Source: an uncultured Tessaracoccus sp.
GTDB lineage: Bacteria; Actinomycetota; Actinomycetes; Propionibacteriales; Propionibacteriaceae
DNA length: 64,000 nt
Direction: 5' to 3'
Assembly: GCF_947286155.1 (NCBI RefSeq)
Contig: NZ_CAMYPD010000002.1
Span: 49,425 to 113,424, forward strand
Part shown: one piece after another, positions 8,692-17,632 of the stretch
Position numbering within the stretch: the first letter of the stretch is position 1
How the letters are laid out: the number at the start of each line of letters is the position of its first letter
Notes under the pieces: model-generated
Database searches by the model: none
Told to the model about the DNA's origin: nothing
The model's input: only the letters and a program-made list of their open reading frames with translations
Made by a program: the position numbers and the translations under genes

Positions 8692-9742
8692 AGCCGGGGA
8701 GGATGACGCGCTCGAGCAGGTCAAGCTTCTCGTCGTGGTGCAGGAACGACGCCTGGAGTGCGTCGACGGTGATGCGCTCGAAGTCGTCTACGCCCCATCC
8801 GAAGGCTTCGGAGACGCGGGCGAACTCGCGGCTCATGGACGTGCCGGACATGAGGCGGTTGTCGCAGTTGATGGAGATGTTGAAGCCCAGGTCGAACAGC
8901 AACCCGACGGGGTGCTCTTCGATGGAGTCGGCAACGCCCGTCTGCAGGTTCGACGTGGGGCACACCTCGAGCATGATTTGCTGGTCGAGCACGTACTGCG
9001 CGAGGCGCCCCAGCGCGAGCTGCTCGCCGGTGAGGTCGATGTCTTCGACGATGCGTACGCCGTGGCCGATGCGGCGCGCTCCGCAGATTTGGACCGCCTC
9101 GAACACCGACTTCGGGCCAACATCCTCGCCCGCATGGATGGTGAAGGGGAAGTTGTTTCGACGCAGGTGCTCGAAGGCCTTCGCGAAGCGGGTGCAGGGG
9201 AAGCCGTCCTCGGCGCCTGCGATGTCGAAGCCAGCGACGGAATCGTCGCGGAAGTCGAGGGCGAGCTGGGCGATGTCGGTCGTCGGTTCGCCGTGGCGCA
9301 TCGAGGTGAGGATCTGTCGCGCAGCGATGGTGCGCCCGTCGGCCTGGGCCGCAGCGACGCCGTCGGCGATACCGTCGCGTACTGCCTCGACAGCTTGCTC
9401 GAGCGTGAGATCGCGCGTGACGTGCTGCTCGGGCGCCCACCGCAGTTCCGCGTAGGCGACGCCGTCGGCAGCCAGGTCTTCGACGGCCTCCTTCGCGACG
9501 CGGATGAGGTGTTCGCGGTTGCGCATGGCCGCGACGGTGTAGTCGAAGGTCTGCAGGTAGGACGGCAGCGAGCCCGAGTCGGCTTGCTCGAAGAACCAGT
9601 CTTCCAGGGTGTCGGCATCCATGCAGGGCACCTCATGACCGATGTCGCCGAGGTGATCAATGACGGTCTGCCCTCGCAGCCCACCGTCGAGGTGCTCGTG
9701 CAGGGCCACCTTCGGCAAGGCCTTCAACTGTTCCATGTCCAT
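8681..9742 (-). CDS. add: Adenosine deaminase
   Basis: The enzyme hydrolyses adenosine or deoxyadenosine to (deoxy)inosine in purine salvage. Zinc and catalytic motifs are all present: KVALHEHLDGG near the N-terminus, TIHAGED (catalytic Glu nearby), RIGHGVRI, CPTSNLQTG and NCDNRLMS. The start is placed at ATG 9742 (MDMEQLKALPKVALHEHL) because the longer frame, from a GTG at 9781, adds 13 residues not seen in the family. The length is about 353 residues, typical. It overlaps the RNase HI gene by 11 nt. Confidence 0.95.
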   Translation of the reverse strand: MDMEQLKALPKVALHEHLDGGLRGQTVIDHLGDIGHEVPCMDADTLEDWFFEQADSGSLPSYLQTFDYTVAAMRNREHLIRVAKEAVEDLAADGVAYAELRWAPEQHVTRDLTLEQAVEAVRDGIADGVAAAQADGRTIAARQILTSMRHGEPTTDIAQLALDFRDDSVAGFDIAGAEDGFPCTRFAKAFEHLRRNNFPFTIHAGEDVGPKSVFEAVQICGARRIGHGVRIVEDIDLTGEQLALGRLAQYVLDQQIMLEVCPTSNLQTGVADSIEEHPVGLLFDLGFNISINCDNRLMSGTSMSREFARVSEAFGWGVDDFERITVDALQASFLHHDEKLDLLERVILPGYGH

Positions 9743-9810
9743 ACGCGTCAGCCTAGCCCTGCGCTCCGACAACGTCGACACGCGTTACCTGCGGGTGAGC
9801 CTGCAACGCA

Positions 9811-10263
9811 TCAATGCCGGGGAATGCCGTAGAAATCGGCGATGTCATCCACGCTCACAACGGCTTTGTCAATGACGTCCTTAAACCGGAGAGACTGCTT
9901 CTGATCTGCTGCCACGACGTCAATCGTCACCCGCTCAATGTTGCGGTAGTTGCCTCGGTGCACCTCGACGATAGCTCGCCCCACCTCGTCGAGTATGCTG
10001 CGGAGCTCATCGCGAGACGTAGCGTCGGTATCGACGCGGCCCGAGATCCATCCGTTCTTCGAGAAAAACATTCCCACGAGCGTGTAGGTGAACTCGCTCG
10101 TTGCAGTAACTCCGTTGATTCGCTCGATAGCGTCGACGAGTTGCTGATTCAAGTCGGTCTCGTCAGGTTCCGTTTCGCGGCCGCCGCTACAGCCAGAGAG
10201 TCCCATGGTGAGTACACCTCCTGTCGCAGCCAGTATGACCCAACGTCGCGCGACGGCGTTCAT
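9811..10263 (-). CDS. Small lipoprotein at the end of the WXG-lipase operon
   Basis: A 150-residue secreted lipoprotein: MNAVARRW, a hydrophobic stretch, then lipobox LSGC (Cys25). The mature part has no family I recognise; it contains FTYTLVGMFFSKNGWISGRVDTD and a helical C-terminus. Its start overlaps the stop of the preceding gene (ATGA at 10260), making it the fourth gene of a coupled operon whose second gene looks like a secreted lipase. Surface lipoproteins act as immunity proteins for the staphylococcal type VII lipase TslA, so an immunity role is a reasonable inference here, not shown by homology. Confidence 0.75.
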   Translation of the reverse strand: MNAVARRWVILAATGGVLTMGLSGCSGGRETEPDETDLNQQLVDAIERINGVTATSEFTYTLVGMFFSKNGWISGRVDTDATSRDELRSILDEVGRAIVEVHRGNYRNIERVTIDVVAADQKQSLRFKDVIDKAVVSVDDIADFYGIPRH

Positions 10264-11042
10264 GCCCGTCCATTCGTCAAATCAGCCAACTGATGGATGA
10301 GGCTCCCGCCAAGATGGCCAGCAGGTACGCGAACGATTCCCGGCTGGCCGGGCACCATATGGTAAAGGCCGCGTGCTCCAATGGACCACGCGTCGTTGAA
10401 GTGATGGGTGCCGTCGGGGAACTCTGCCATACCAATCGCAAATACACTCGCCTCGGGGTGCAGTGCGTCACGAGCATCGTCGGGAAGATCCGGCATATCA
10501 GGAACCCTGCGAAGCAAGGCCGAAGGATCGTCTCGTAGGGAATCCGGGACATTCTCGAGCACAACAACGATGGGCTCATATCCCGCACCGGGACGGATCG
10601 GCGTCGCACGGGCGTCGTCGAGCGGCGGCAGTACGCGACGAATGAGGCTCCATATCTGGGCGGTGGGGGCCAAGGCGACCTCGATCATGGGATGCGCGCC
10701 GACAACCTCCGGCCCATCCGGCCCATCCTCAACTTTGCACCGCTGAGTGATAGCGACGCAGTCCTGGTTGCCAACGAGCAGGGATGATTCGAACACGACA
10801 TCTGCGTACTGCGACACCAGCTGGAGAGCGATCTTCGCGGTGCGGGTGAGTTCCAGAGCGATCCCCCACTGGGGGTCGAGGCCGGCTGGGGTTTCTATGC
10901 CGGCGGCCGCCCAATCATCGCGCAGGTCCTCGTCGACATGCGGCAGCTCTGGGCCCGTGATGAGTTCGGTTGCGCTTGCCCAAGCCTGCTGACCGACCAA
11001 CCCGACGCGCAGCGGCCCCTCGGTGTGCATCGTGGAGGTCAT
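10260..11042 (-). CDS. Unknown protein in WXG-lipase operon, possible EspG-like secretion accessory
   Basis: About 260 residues without signal peptide or membrane segment, so probably cytoplasmic. The start ATG at 11042 shares its A with the stop of the lipase gene (TGATG), which is preferred over a TTG one codon earlier. The overall pattern (LELTRTAKIALQLVSQYADVVFES, then a mid-region rich in beta strands, ending RVPAGHLGGSLIHQLADL) recalls ESX-associated EspG-type chaperones, but I cannot confirm this. Alternatively it is a second immunity protein. Position between effector and lipoprotein is the main clue. Confidence 0.65.
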   Translation of the reverse strand: MTSTMHTEGPLRVGLVGQQAWASATELITGPELPHVDEDLRDDWAAAGIETPAGLDPQWGIALELTRTAKIALQLVSQYADVVFESSLLVGNQDCVAITQRCKVEDGPDGPEVVGAHPMIEVALAPTAQIWSLIRRVLPPLDDARATPIRPGAGYEPIVVVLENVPDSLRDDPSALLRRVPDMPDLPDDARDALHPEASVFAIGMAEFPDGTHHFNDAWSIGARGLYHMVPGQPGIVRVPAGHLGGSLIHQLADLTNGRA

Positions 11043-12679
11043 CAACGGTACTCCCGTCCGAACTGCGTCTTGTAGGTCGTCGTGTCCCCGTGCAGAAAGT
11101 GGCGGTATTGCTCATCGAGTTGACGCACTGCCGCCACATTCTCAGGACTTCCCTGGCCGCTGCTGAGAGTCGCAATATCTTGCTGATAGGTGGTCTGTTG
11201 GTGAGTGTACGTCGGCAAGTAGTCGCCCGGCCCATTCTGGCCCGAATGGGGCATGGTGATGTTCGTAACGTTCGATGTGGGATCGACCGAGCCGTTGACG
11301 CGCCTGCCGTCGAGATCGGCTCTCGGGATCGGATCGTACTGCGTCTGGAAATTAGTGACGGGCACGCTGCGGTCCATGTTGAGGGTCTCCGTGGGCGATC
11401 CAGCACTCACGATGCCTTTCACGTCATAGCCATCCAGATAATGCGACGAAGTGATCATCTGACCAGCGATGATGCCGCCCTGCGAGTGGCCAGTGAGCAG
11501 GAGTTCCGGCTTGCCCTCGGGCACCGGCAAGCCGCGCTGGCGGCGGTACTCGATGTCTTGCTGGATGGCTTGCTGGACCGCGTCGGCGGCACCCTGCGTC
11601 GCAGCAGTCGGTCCTTCCCCAATGTGGGCGAAGTTGGCGGACCAGTCCAGGCCCGACGGCGCGCCTCCCCAACCAGCCTTGGTAAACATCTTTTCCGCGG
11701 TGCCTGGAATCGATGCAATGTATCGAACCTGGCCATCCGCGCCGACCACGGCCGTCACGGTCACCGAGTTGCGATCAGCGTCCCCCCGGTTATAGGCATC
11801 CATAGTGATGTCCATGAGGTCATTGATGCCGGCGATTTCGCCCTTACCGGCCACTCGCGTATCACCTGTCCATGGCAGTCCGTCGTCGGCAATGTGCTGG
11901 TCTTCACCCGTAATCGCGTTAGCGATGATACCAATTCCGCGTGCCGCTACGGTGATGGCTTCGCCACCCACCTGCGAGATGTACGGGGGCTTTCCGTCCT
12001 CAACCCAATCCGTAAACCACTGGGGAGGATTGTCGATGCCATCCTTCAGCCGGTCCCAAGCCGCGCCAGCAGCATCGATACGTGGCTGGACGTGCTCATC
12101 CCACTGATCGGATGCCCAGGAGAGCCCGTCTTCAATGCGATCCCCCGTCCAGTCGATGGCGTCTTCCACGCCATCGCGAATCCCCGCACCCAGTTCGCGG
12201 AGATCACCCAGCCCGTCCTGCCACAACAGCTTGGCCGCCAACTTGCCATCGGTCGTATTCAGCCGGAACGTGAGCGACACTACTGACGCGGCGAGACCAG
12301 CACGCACGAACGGGCGCCGGGGATCGATATTGAACCCTGCGACGTCGGTGATCCACCCCCAGTCTCCGATCTCGAACTGCCACCGGTGGGCTTTGTCGAC
12401 TGTGCGGCGTTGAGCATCCTGGATATCGCTCAACGACGATGCTGCTGTCTCCAGTGCCTCGGCGATCGGATCCAGTTGTTTGATCTGTCTGTCGATCGCT
12501 TCGCATTGGCGTTCTCGTCGCTTATGTTCAGCCTCCGCGGCACGGCCCTGCCATTGACCTACGTCGAGGGAACGTAGCCCGTCGCTCACCTCACCGAGCG
12601 TTCTCGATGTGGAGCGGAGGTCGGCAGCTTGCGCCGACAGCTCGCTGGGTTGCGCCCGGAGTCCGTCACCCCACTGCAT
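11042..12679 (-). CDS. WXG-like protein with C-terminal alpha/beta-hydrolase (lipase) domain; putative type VII effector
   Basis: A 545-residue protein. Residues 1-110 are helical with a WxG turn (VGQWQG, Trp43), as in WXG100/LXG cargo of ESX-type secretion. A middle region (about 110-330) links to a lipase-like alpha/beta-hydrolase domain with nucleophile elbow GHSQGG (Ser399) and plausible Asp449 (QTQYDPIP) and His478 (MPHSGQN) completing a triad. No classical signal peptide is present, consistent with type VII export. It shares one base with the upstream WXG-like gene and one with the downstream gene (TGATG both times). The substrate is unknown; phospholipid or lipid ester is inferred from the fold. 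Confidence 0.8.
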   Translation of the reverse strand: MQWGDGLRAQPSELSAQAADLRSTSRTLGEVSDGLRSLDVGQWQGRAAEAEHKRRERQCEAIDRQIKQLDPIAEALETAASSLSDIQDAQRRTVDKAHRWQFEIGDWGWITDVAGFNIDPRRPFVRAGLAASVVSLTFRLNTTDGKLAAKLLWQDGLGDLRELGAGIRDGVEDAIDWTGDRIEDGLSWASDQWDEHVQPRIDAAGAAWDRLKDGIDNPPQWFTDWVEDGKPPYISQVGGEAITVAARGIGIIANAITGEDQHIADDGLPWTGDTRVAGKGEIAGINDLMDITMDAYNRGDADRNSVTVTAVVGADGQVRYIASIPGTAEKMFTKAGWGGAPSGLDWSANFAHIGEGPTAATQGAADAVQQAIQQDIEYRRQRGLPVPEGKPELLLTGHSQGGIIAGQMITSSHYLDGYDVKGIVSAGSPTETLNMDRSVPVTNFQTQYDPIPRADLDGRRVNGSVDPTSNVTNITMPHSGQNGPGDYLPTYTHQQTTYQQDIATLSSGQGSPENVAAVRQLDEQYRHFLHGDTTTYKTQFGREYR

Positions 12680-12978
12680 CAGATGCCCTCAAAGAATGAC
12701 TCAACCTCTTGACACGCCCGCTGCTCACACTGCTCATACGCGCTGGCGGTCTCCCCCATTGCTTGGGCGTGCGTCTCGAGCTGACTGACGATCTGTCGGG
12801 AAGAAGTCTGGAACTCCGAGTCGAGGGACGCGGCACGTCCCGCGCTCATAGAACCGGGGAGAGCATCCGAGACACGGTGGATGCGCATCGTCTGAGATGC
12901 CGACGACGCGACGTTGGAAATCGTTTCAAGGCGTCCCCTGGCCTCACTCAGCACCGACCAATCCACTCGGAAATCCAT
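12679..12978 (-). CDS. WXG100-like small helical protein
   Basis: A 99-residue, mostly helical protein of exact WXG100 size. The central turn reads LPGSMSAG rather than WxG, so it may be a degenerate partner. It starts at ATG 12978 (MDFRVDWSVL): a perfect TATAAT lies 7 nt upstream, leaving no room for a leader, so the transcript is probably leaderless. Its stop overlaps the lipase-effector start by one base. It probably pairs with the N-terminal helices of that effector for export. Confidence 0.75.
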   Translation of the reverse strand: MDFRVDWSVLSEARGRLETISNVASSASQTMRIHRVSDALPGSMSAGRAASLDSEFQTSSRQIVSQLETHAQAMGETASAYEQCEQRACQEVESFFEGI

Positions 12979-12985
12979 AGGGGGC

Positions 12986-12991
12986 ATTATA
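12986..12991 (-). promoter_or_regulatory. -10 box of the WXG-lipase operon (leaderless start)
   Basis: A perfect TATAAT on the minus strand sits 7 nt before ATG 12978. Transcription would begin at or next to the start codon. No convincing -35 box is visible. The short distance to the 3' end of cdd (57 bp) suggests the operon has its own promoter. Confidence 0.55.
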
Positions 12992-13034
12992 CGACGCCAG
13001 GAGGTCAAACCGATATGTCGAGCGGCAGGGTCTC

Positions 13035-13430
13035 CTAGCTACGCACTCGCTCGAGGTCGTTCGGGCCGAAGCCTTGCGGAAGCGCCTGTTCCCATGGGAG
13101 GTCCCCCTCCGGGGTGCGCACGACGAACCCCTCCCCCGCGTGCTCATGCAACAGCTGCCGGCAGCGACCGCACGGCATGATGAGCTCACCGAGCTTGTTG
13201 ACGCACAGGAACGCGACGAGCTTGCCGCCGCCCGACTTCCACAACTCGGATATCAGACCACACTCAGCGCAGAGCGTCATGCCCAGGCTCGCATTTTCCA
13301 CGTTGCATCCCGAAACCATGCGGCCATCGTCGACGAATGCCGCCGCCCCCACCGGGTACTCGGAATAGGGCACGTACGAGAATTTCGTCATGCGCTTGGC
13401 CTCGGCGAGGAGGGCGTCCCAGTCGGTCAT
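13035..13430 (-). CDS. cdd: Cytidine deaminase
   Basis: The enzyme converts (deoxy)cytidine to (deoxy)uridine. The zinc site is complete: SGCNVENASLG, the CAEC version of the proton-shuttle motif, and MPCGRCRQ. The all-cysteine zinc site and 131-residue length fit the small tetrameric class. The start ATG at 13430 touches the stop of the upstream permease gene by one base, so cdd is the last gene of the nucleoside-import operon and acts on what the importer brings in. Confidence 0.95.
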   Translation of the reverse strand: MTDWDALLAEAKRMTKFSYVPYSEYPVGAAAFVDDGRMVSGCNVENASLGMTLCAECGLISELWKSGGGKLVAFLCVNKLGELIMPCGRCRQLLHEHAGEGFVVRTPEGDLPWEQALPQGFGPNDLERVRS

Positions 13431-14725
13431 CAGTGGCTCTTCTCGTAGTGCTGGCCGTCAGCTGCAGGCGGCCGCACCCGGCCGATCAACCCAGCAACGG
13501 CGACGATGGTGATGAGGTACGGCAGGGCGGAGAGGAAGTCGCCCGGCATGGGGGTATTCAGCGGGCTCAGTGTCTGCGCGAGCTGTCTCGAGAAGCCGAA
13601 GAACAACGCCATGCAGGCCGCCAGCACCGGGTGCCAGCGCCCCATAATCACCGCTGCGAGCGCGATGAAGCCATTGCCGGCAGTGACGCCCGTCGTCTGG
13701 AACGCGCCCGAGCTACCAATCGTGAAGAACGCACCGCCAAAGCCCGCAAAGACGCCGCCGAGGAGCACTGATTGGAACTTGGTGCGAATGACGTCGATGC
13801 CGACGGTGTCTGCGGCGTGCGGGTGTTCACCCACCGAGCGCACGCGGAGTCCCCACTTCGTTTTGTAGAGCATGAACCACACGAACGCCACCGCGATCAC
13901 CGCGATGTACGTGAGCGGACGCTGGACGAACAAGATGGGGCCGAGGAACGGGATCTTGCTGATCACCGGAATCTCCACCGGCGTCATCACGGAAACGGAG
14001 TTCAGATTCGACGAGCCCTTCACCAGCTGCTCATACATGAAGCCGGTGAAACCTGTCGCAAGCAGGTTCACCACCACGCCGAGCACCACGTGATCGACCA
14101 GGTACTTCAGCGTGAACACCGCCAGCAGCAGCGCCGACAGCACGCCGGCAAGCACTGCAGCGAACATGGCTGCCCAAAGATTCTGCGTGAGGCCAGCGAC
14201 GACGCTCGCGGTGAACGCGGCCGTCAGCATCTGACCTTCGATGGCGACGTTCACCACGCCCGCTCGTTCGGACAGCACGCCGCACAACGCACCGAGCACG
14301 ATGGGTGTGGCGTACTGCAGCGTGCCGTTGAGCTGGTTCGTGAGCGTGAACGGCAGCGGGGCATCCGCAGCCGACCAGACGATAAACCCGACGAACAACG
14401 CGGTGCCAGCCAGCGTGCCAAGCAGCGTCGACCAGGGCTTGGGGACCTTCCGCGCCAGGAAAAATGCGCCGACGAACAGCATCACCACGGCGCACAGCAC
14501 CGTCACGGGCAGGGCCGGAACGGACAGCGTCGGCAACTGCACTTCGTCGAGCACGTCAGACAGGGCGATCTGCGAGACGCCGCGGGAAGTCACGCCGCCG
14601 ATGAGTAGGAGCAACCCGACGATGGCGATCAGCGCACCGGAGGACAACCGGTGGCGTCGCTTCTCCGCTGATTCGACGTTGGTCTTCGTGTCGACCGTCT
14701 GCGGGGTAACCGACGTGGTGGTCAT
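13430..14725 (-). CDS. BMP-type nucleoside ABC transporter permease (second subunit)
   Basis: A 431-residue polytopic membrane protein of the branched-chain/BMP permease family (YufQ/NupQ-like), with about ten hydrophobic segments. Typical sequence elements are GVLSERAGVVNVAIEGQML and GVFAGFGGAFFTIGSSGAF. An N-terminal hydrophilic tail (residues 1-25) precedes the first helix. The start overlaps the first permease stop (ATGA at 14722), and its stop overlaps cdd by one base. Together with the BMP lipoprotein, ATPase and other permease it forms a (deoxy)nucleoside importer; substrate is inferred from family and from cdd. Confidence 0.92.
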   Translation of the reverse strand: MTTTSVTPQTVDTKTNVESAEKRRHRLSSGALIAIVGLLLLIGGVTSRGVSQIALSDVLDEVQLPTLSVPALPVTVLCAVVMLFVGAFFLARKVPKPWSTLLGTLAGTALFVGFIVWSAADAPLPFTLTNQLNGTLQYATPIVLGALCGVLSERAGVVNVAIEGQMLTAAFTASVVAGLTQNLWAAMFAAVLAGVLSALLLAVFTLKYLVDHVVLGVVVNLLATGFTGFMYEQLVKGSSNLNSVSVMTPVEIPVISKIPFLGPILFVQRPLTYIAVIAVAFVWFMLYKTKWGLRVRSVGEHPHAADTVGIDVIRTKFQSVLLGGVFAGFGGAFFTIGSSGAFQTTGVTAGNGFIALAAVIMGRWHPVLAACMALFFGFSRQLAQTLSPLNTPMPGDFLSALPYLITIVAVAGLIGRVRPPAADGQHYEKSH

Positions 14726-15933
14726 GCCGTCACCGCCTTTTCCTCCACAACTTTCACTTTTCGCTCACGCAGGAACGGCAACAGCCATTTCACGAACGCG
14801 GGGGCCGCTACGAACAACACGATGAGCGCCTGGATGAGATTCACCAAGTCCGACGGCGTGTTGGCGTGGATCTGCATGTGCACGCTGCCTTCCTTGAGTG
14901 CGCCGAACAGCAGTCCGGCGAACAGCACGCCCAGCGGGCGCGAGCGTCCGAGGAGCGCGACGGTGATGGCGTCGAAACCGATGGCTCCGACGATGCCTGC
15001 CGACAGCTGGGTGGGATAGCTGGTGAGCATCTCGGGGGCGGTGACCGCGTTCACACCCGCCATACCGGCCAGCGCGCCGGCGAGCGCCATCGTGACGATG
15101 GTCACCTGCGACACGTTCATGCCGGCCGTCGCGGCGGCGTGGGGGTTGAGGCCGACGGCCTGAATGCGCAGCCCAAGCGTGGTGCGCTCAAGCAGCCACC
15201 AGATGAGCCCAACGCATACCAAGGCCAGGAAGAAGCCCAGGTGGAGGCGTGTGCCGTCGATACGGGGAAGGGTGGCCGACCAGGGCAGCTGCGGGCCGAT
15301 CGGGTCGTTGCGGCCCGGATCCATGAAGGCGCGCTGCTGCATGAGGTACTGCATCATGAACACGGCGACGTAGTTGAGCATGATCGTGACGATCACCTCG
15401 TGGCTACCTGTTTTGGCCTTTAGGAAGCCGACGATGCCGCCCCACAGCATGCCGCAGGAGACGCCGACGAGGATGACGAGCGGCAGGTGCACAATCATCG
15501 GGAGCCCCTTCACCGTGAAACCGATGAACGCTCCCCACACAGCACCCATGATGGCTTGGCCCTGGCCACCGATGTTGAACAGCCCGGCGCGAAACGCCAA
15601 CGCGACGCCCAGACCGGCGAAGATCAGCGGCGTGGCTTGCGCCGTCGTTTTCGTGAAGGCCACCCACGACCCGAACGCGCCTTGCACCAGCGCCGAGTAC
15701 GTCGTCGCCATCTTCTCCCACGACGCACCGAGCGCGTCACCGGGCCGAGCGAAGAAATACGACCACTTGGATGCGACTTCCGGGTCCAGCACGATCATCA
15801 CGATGGAGCCGACGACGAACGCCAGCACCAGCGCCCAGAATGTGACCGCGGCGGAGTTGAGCCACGCGGCCCATGGCGCCTTCGGCTTGGGATTCTTCGC
15901 TTCGCGCGGCTCGCGAGTTTCGTTGTCACTCAC
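14722..15933 (-). CDS. BMP-type nucleoside ABC transporter permease (first subunit)
   Basis: A YufP/NupP-like permease of about 403 residues. The start is placed at GTG 15933 (VSDNETREPREAK), preceded by a purine-rich gagaggggtggaag and overlapping the ATPase stop by 8 nt; a longer frame to 16002 would overlap by 77 nt and is less likely. After a basic N-terminus come about ten membrane segments, with the family element AFRAGLFNIGGQGQ near the middle and SHEVIVTIMLNY after it. It precedes the second permease with a 4-nt overlap. Confidence 0.92.
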   Translation of the reverse strand: MSDNETREPREAKNPKPKAPWAAWLNSAAVTFWALVLAFVVGSIVMIVLDPEVASKWSYFFARPGDALGASWEKMATTYSALVQGAFGSWVAFTKTTAQATPLIFAGLGVALAFRAGLFNIGGQGQAIMGAVWGAFIGFTVKGLPMIVHLPLVILVGVSCGMLWGGIVGFLKAKTGSHEVIVTIMLNYVAVFMMQYLMQQRAFMDPGRNDPIGPQLPWSATLPRIDGTRLHLGFFLALVCVGLIWWLLERTTLGLRIQAVGLNPHAAATAGMNVSQVTIVTMALAGALAGMAGVNAVTAPEMLTSYPTQLSAGIVGAIGFDAITVALLGRSRPLGVLFAGLLFGALKEGSVHMQIHANTPSDLVNLIQALIVLFVAAPAFVKWLLPFLRERKVKVVEEKAVTA

Positions 15934-17506
15934 CGGCTTCCACCCCTCTCGCGGCAGTGGCGTCGTCGCCTTGTCCGGCGATGGCATCTTCATAACTGAC
16001 ACCGGCCATCATCAAGCCGAGCACCTCTCTGGATGTGTTGGAAGGCACCACGCCGACGATCTTTCCGCGGTACATCACCGCGATTCGGTCGGCGAGCGAT
16101 TCCACTTCTTCTAGCTCGGTGGAGACGATCAGCACCGCAGTGCCCTTGTCGCGTTCCTCGACGATGCGCTTGTGCAGGAACTCGATGGCGCCGACGTCGA
16201 CGCCTCGGGTGGGCTGGCTTGCCAGCAGCAGGCTGAGGTCGCGCGACAGCTCGCGGGCAAGCACCACCTTCTGCTGGTTGCCACCCGACAGCGAGTTCAC
16301 CGGCGACGACGTCGACGTCGTGCGGATATCGAACTCTTCAACACGTTGGGTGGCGTTGTCAGCGATCTTCCCCAGCTCGAGATTGCCGTGTTTGGAGAAC
16401 GCGCTCAGATTATTGATGACGAGGTTCTGTGCGACGGAGAATTCCCCGACGAAACCGTCGCGGCGTCGGTCTTCCGGCACGAAGCCCAGGCCTGCGTCGA
16501 TGGTTTGCCGGGGCTTCGCGTGCGTGACGTCGACCCCGTCGAGGGTGACGGTTCCCCTCGCGATAGGCAGTGTGCCGAGCAAGCCTGCCGCGAGTTCAGA
16601 CTGGCCGTTGCCCTGCACGCCGGCGAGGCAGACGATCTCCCCGCCGCGCACGGTGAGGGACAAATCGTCGACGGCGACGGCGCCCGACGGTGCCGCGATC
16701 GAGACGTGTTCGAGGACGAGGCGGTCTTCCCCCGGCTGGGCCGGTTCCTTCTCCACTTGGAGCGTGACGGGGCGGCCGACCATCATCGACGCCAACTCCA
16801 CCTCGGAGGCGCTGGGGTCGGGCGAGCCGACCACCTTGCCGCGGCGAATGACGGTGATGTCGTCGGCGACCTCTCGCACTTCGCGCAGCTTGTGAGTGAT
16901 GAACACGATGGCGCGCCCTTCGTCGCGCAACGCCCGCATCACGTCCATGAGCTCGTCGATTTCCTGCGGTGTCAGCACCGCAGTGGGCTCGTCGAAGATG
17001 AGGTACTGGGCTCCCCCTGCGAGCGCCTTGAGGATTTCGACGCGCTGCTGGATGCCGACGGGAAGGTCTTCCACCAGGGCGTCCGGGTCGACATGCAGCC
17101 GGTATCGTTCGGAGAGCTCCTTCACCTGCTGGCGGGCCCGTTTGAGGTCCAGCATGCCGGCCGATCCGGTTTCGCGCCCGAGCACCATGTTCTCTGCGAC
17201 GGTGAACACCGGGATGAGCATGAAGTGCTGGTGCACCATCCCGATACCGGCGTCCATCGCTTCTTTGGGGCCGTGCACGCGTAGGGGTTCGTCGCCAATG
17301 CGGACTTCGCCGCCGTCAGCTTCAAGGAGGCCGAAGAGCACATTCATCAGCGTCGATTTACCGGCGCCGTTCTCCCCCAACAGACAGTGGATTCGTCCAG
17401 GAACGATGTCGAGTGTGATGGAGTCGTTCGCGACGAAATTGCCGAATCGTTTCGTGATGCCGTCGAGGTGCAGCACCTGGGCGGTGTCGGTGGCGGCAGT
17501 GCTCAA
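15926..17506 (-). CDS. BMP-type nucleoside ABC transporter ATP-binding protein (two ABC domains)
   Basis: A tandem-ABC ATPase of the YufO/NupO and MglA/RbsA class, about 526 residues. Domain 1 has Walker A GENGAGKST and Walker B YLIFDEPTA; its signature is the variant LPVGIQQRVEI. Domain 2 has a Walker A-like GVQGNGQSE, which lacks the usual Lys as is common in this class, the canonical LSGGNQQKV signature, and ASQPTRGVD in place of Walker B. The start is TTG 17506 because an aggagg ribosome site lies 4 nt upstream, whereas the longer frame from 17557 has none. It energises the two permeases that follow. Confidence 0.94.
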   Translation of the reverse strand: MSTAATDTAQVLHLDGITKRFGNFVANDSITLDIVPGRIHCLLGENGAGKSTLMNVLFGLLEADGGEVRIGDEPLRVHGPKEAMDAGIGMVHQHFMLIPVFTVAENMVLGRETGSAGMLDLKRARQQVKELSERYRLHVDPDALVEDLPVGIQQRVEILKALAGGAQYLIFDEPTAVLTPQEIDELMDVMRALRDEGRAIVFITHKLREVREVADDITVIRRGKVVGSPDPSASEVELASMMVGRPVTLQVEKEPAQPGEDRLVLEHVSIAAPSGAVAVDDLSLTVRGGEIVCLAGVQGNGQSELAAGLLGTLPIARGTVTLDGVDVTHAKPRQTIDAGLGFVPEDRRRDGFVGEFSVAQNLVINNLSAFSKHGNLELGKIADNATQRVEEFDIRTTSTSSPVNSLSGGNQQKVVLARELSRDLSLLLASQPTRGVDVGAIEFLHKRIVEERDKGTAVLIVSTELEEVESLADRIAVMYRGKIVGVVPSNTSREVLGLMMAGVSYEDAIAGQGDDATAARGVEAGE

Positions 17507-17580
17507 GGTTCCTCCTGGCCGTCGTTGGCGCCGTCGATGATCGTAGCGGATGGCCACGCATGGCGCCTAGGCGCCTACAT

Positions 17581-17620
17581 GACTGGGAAGGGCACCCAAA
17601 GCAGGTGCCCCTCCCGAGTC
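17581..17620. promoter_or_regulatory. Hairpin between bmp and ATPase genes (probable attenuator or mRNA stabiliser)
   Basis: Arms at 17581-17596 and 17604-17620 form a long, nearly perfect stem (core GGGCACC/GGTGCCC). It lies 12 bp past the bmp stop and 75 bp before the ATPase gene. Such hairpins usually let the abundant binding protein be made in excess of the transporter subunits. A separate 14-bp palindrome is at 17562-17575. Confidence 0.65.
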
Positions 17621-17632
17621 ATTACTGCATTG

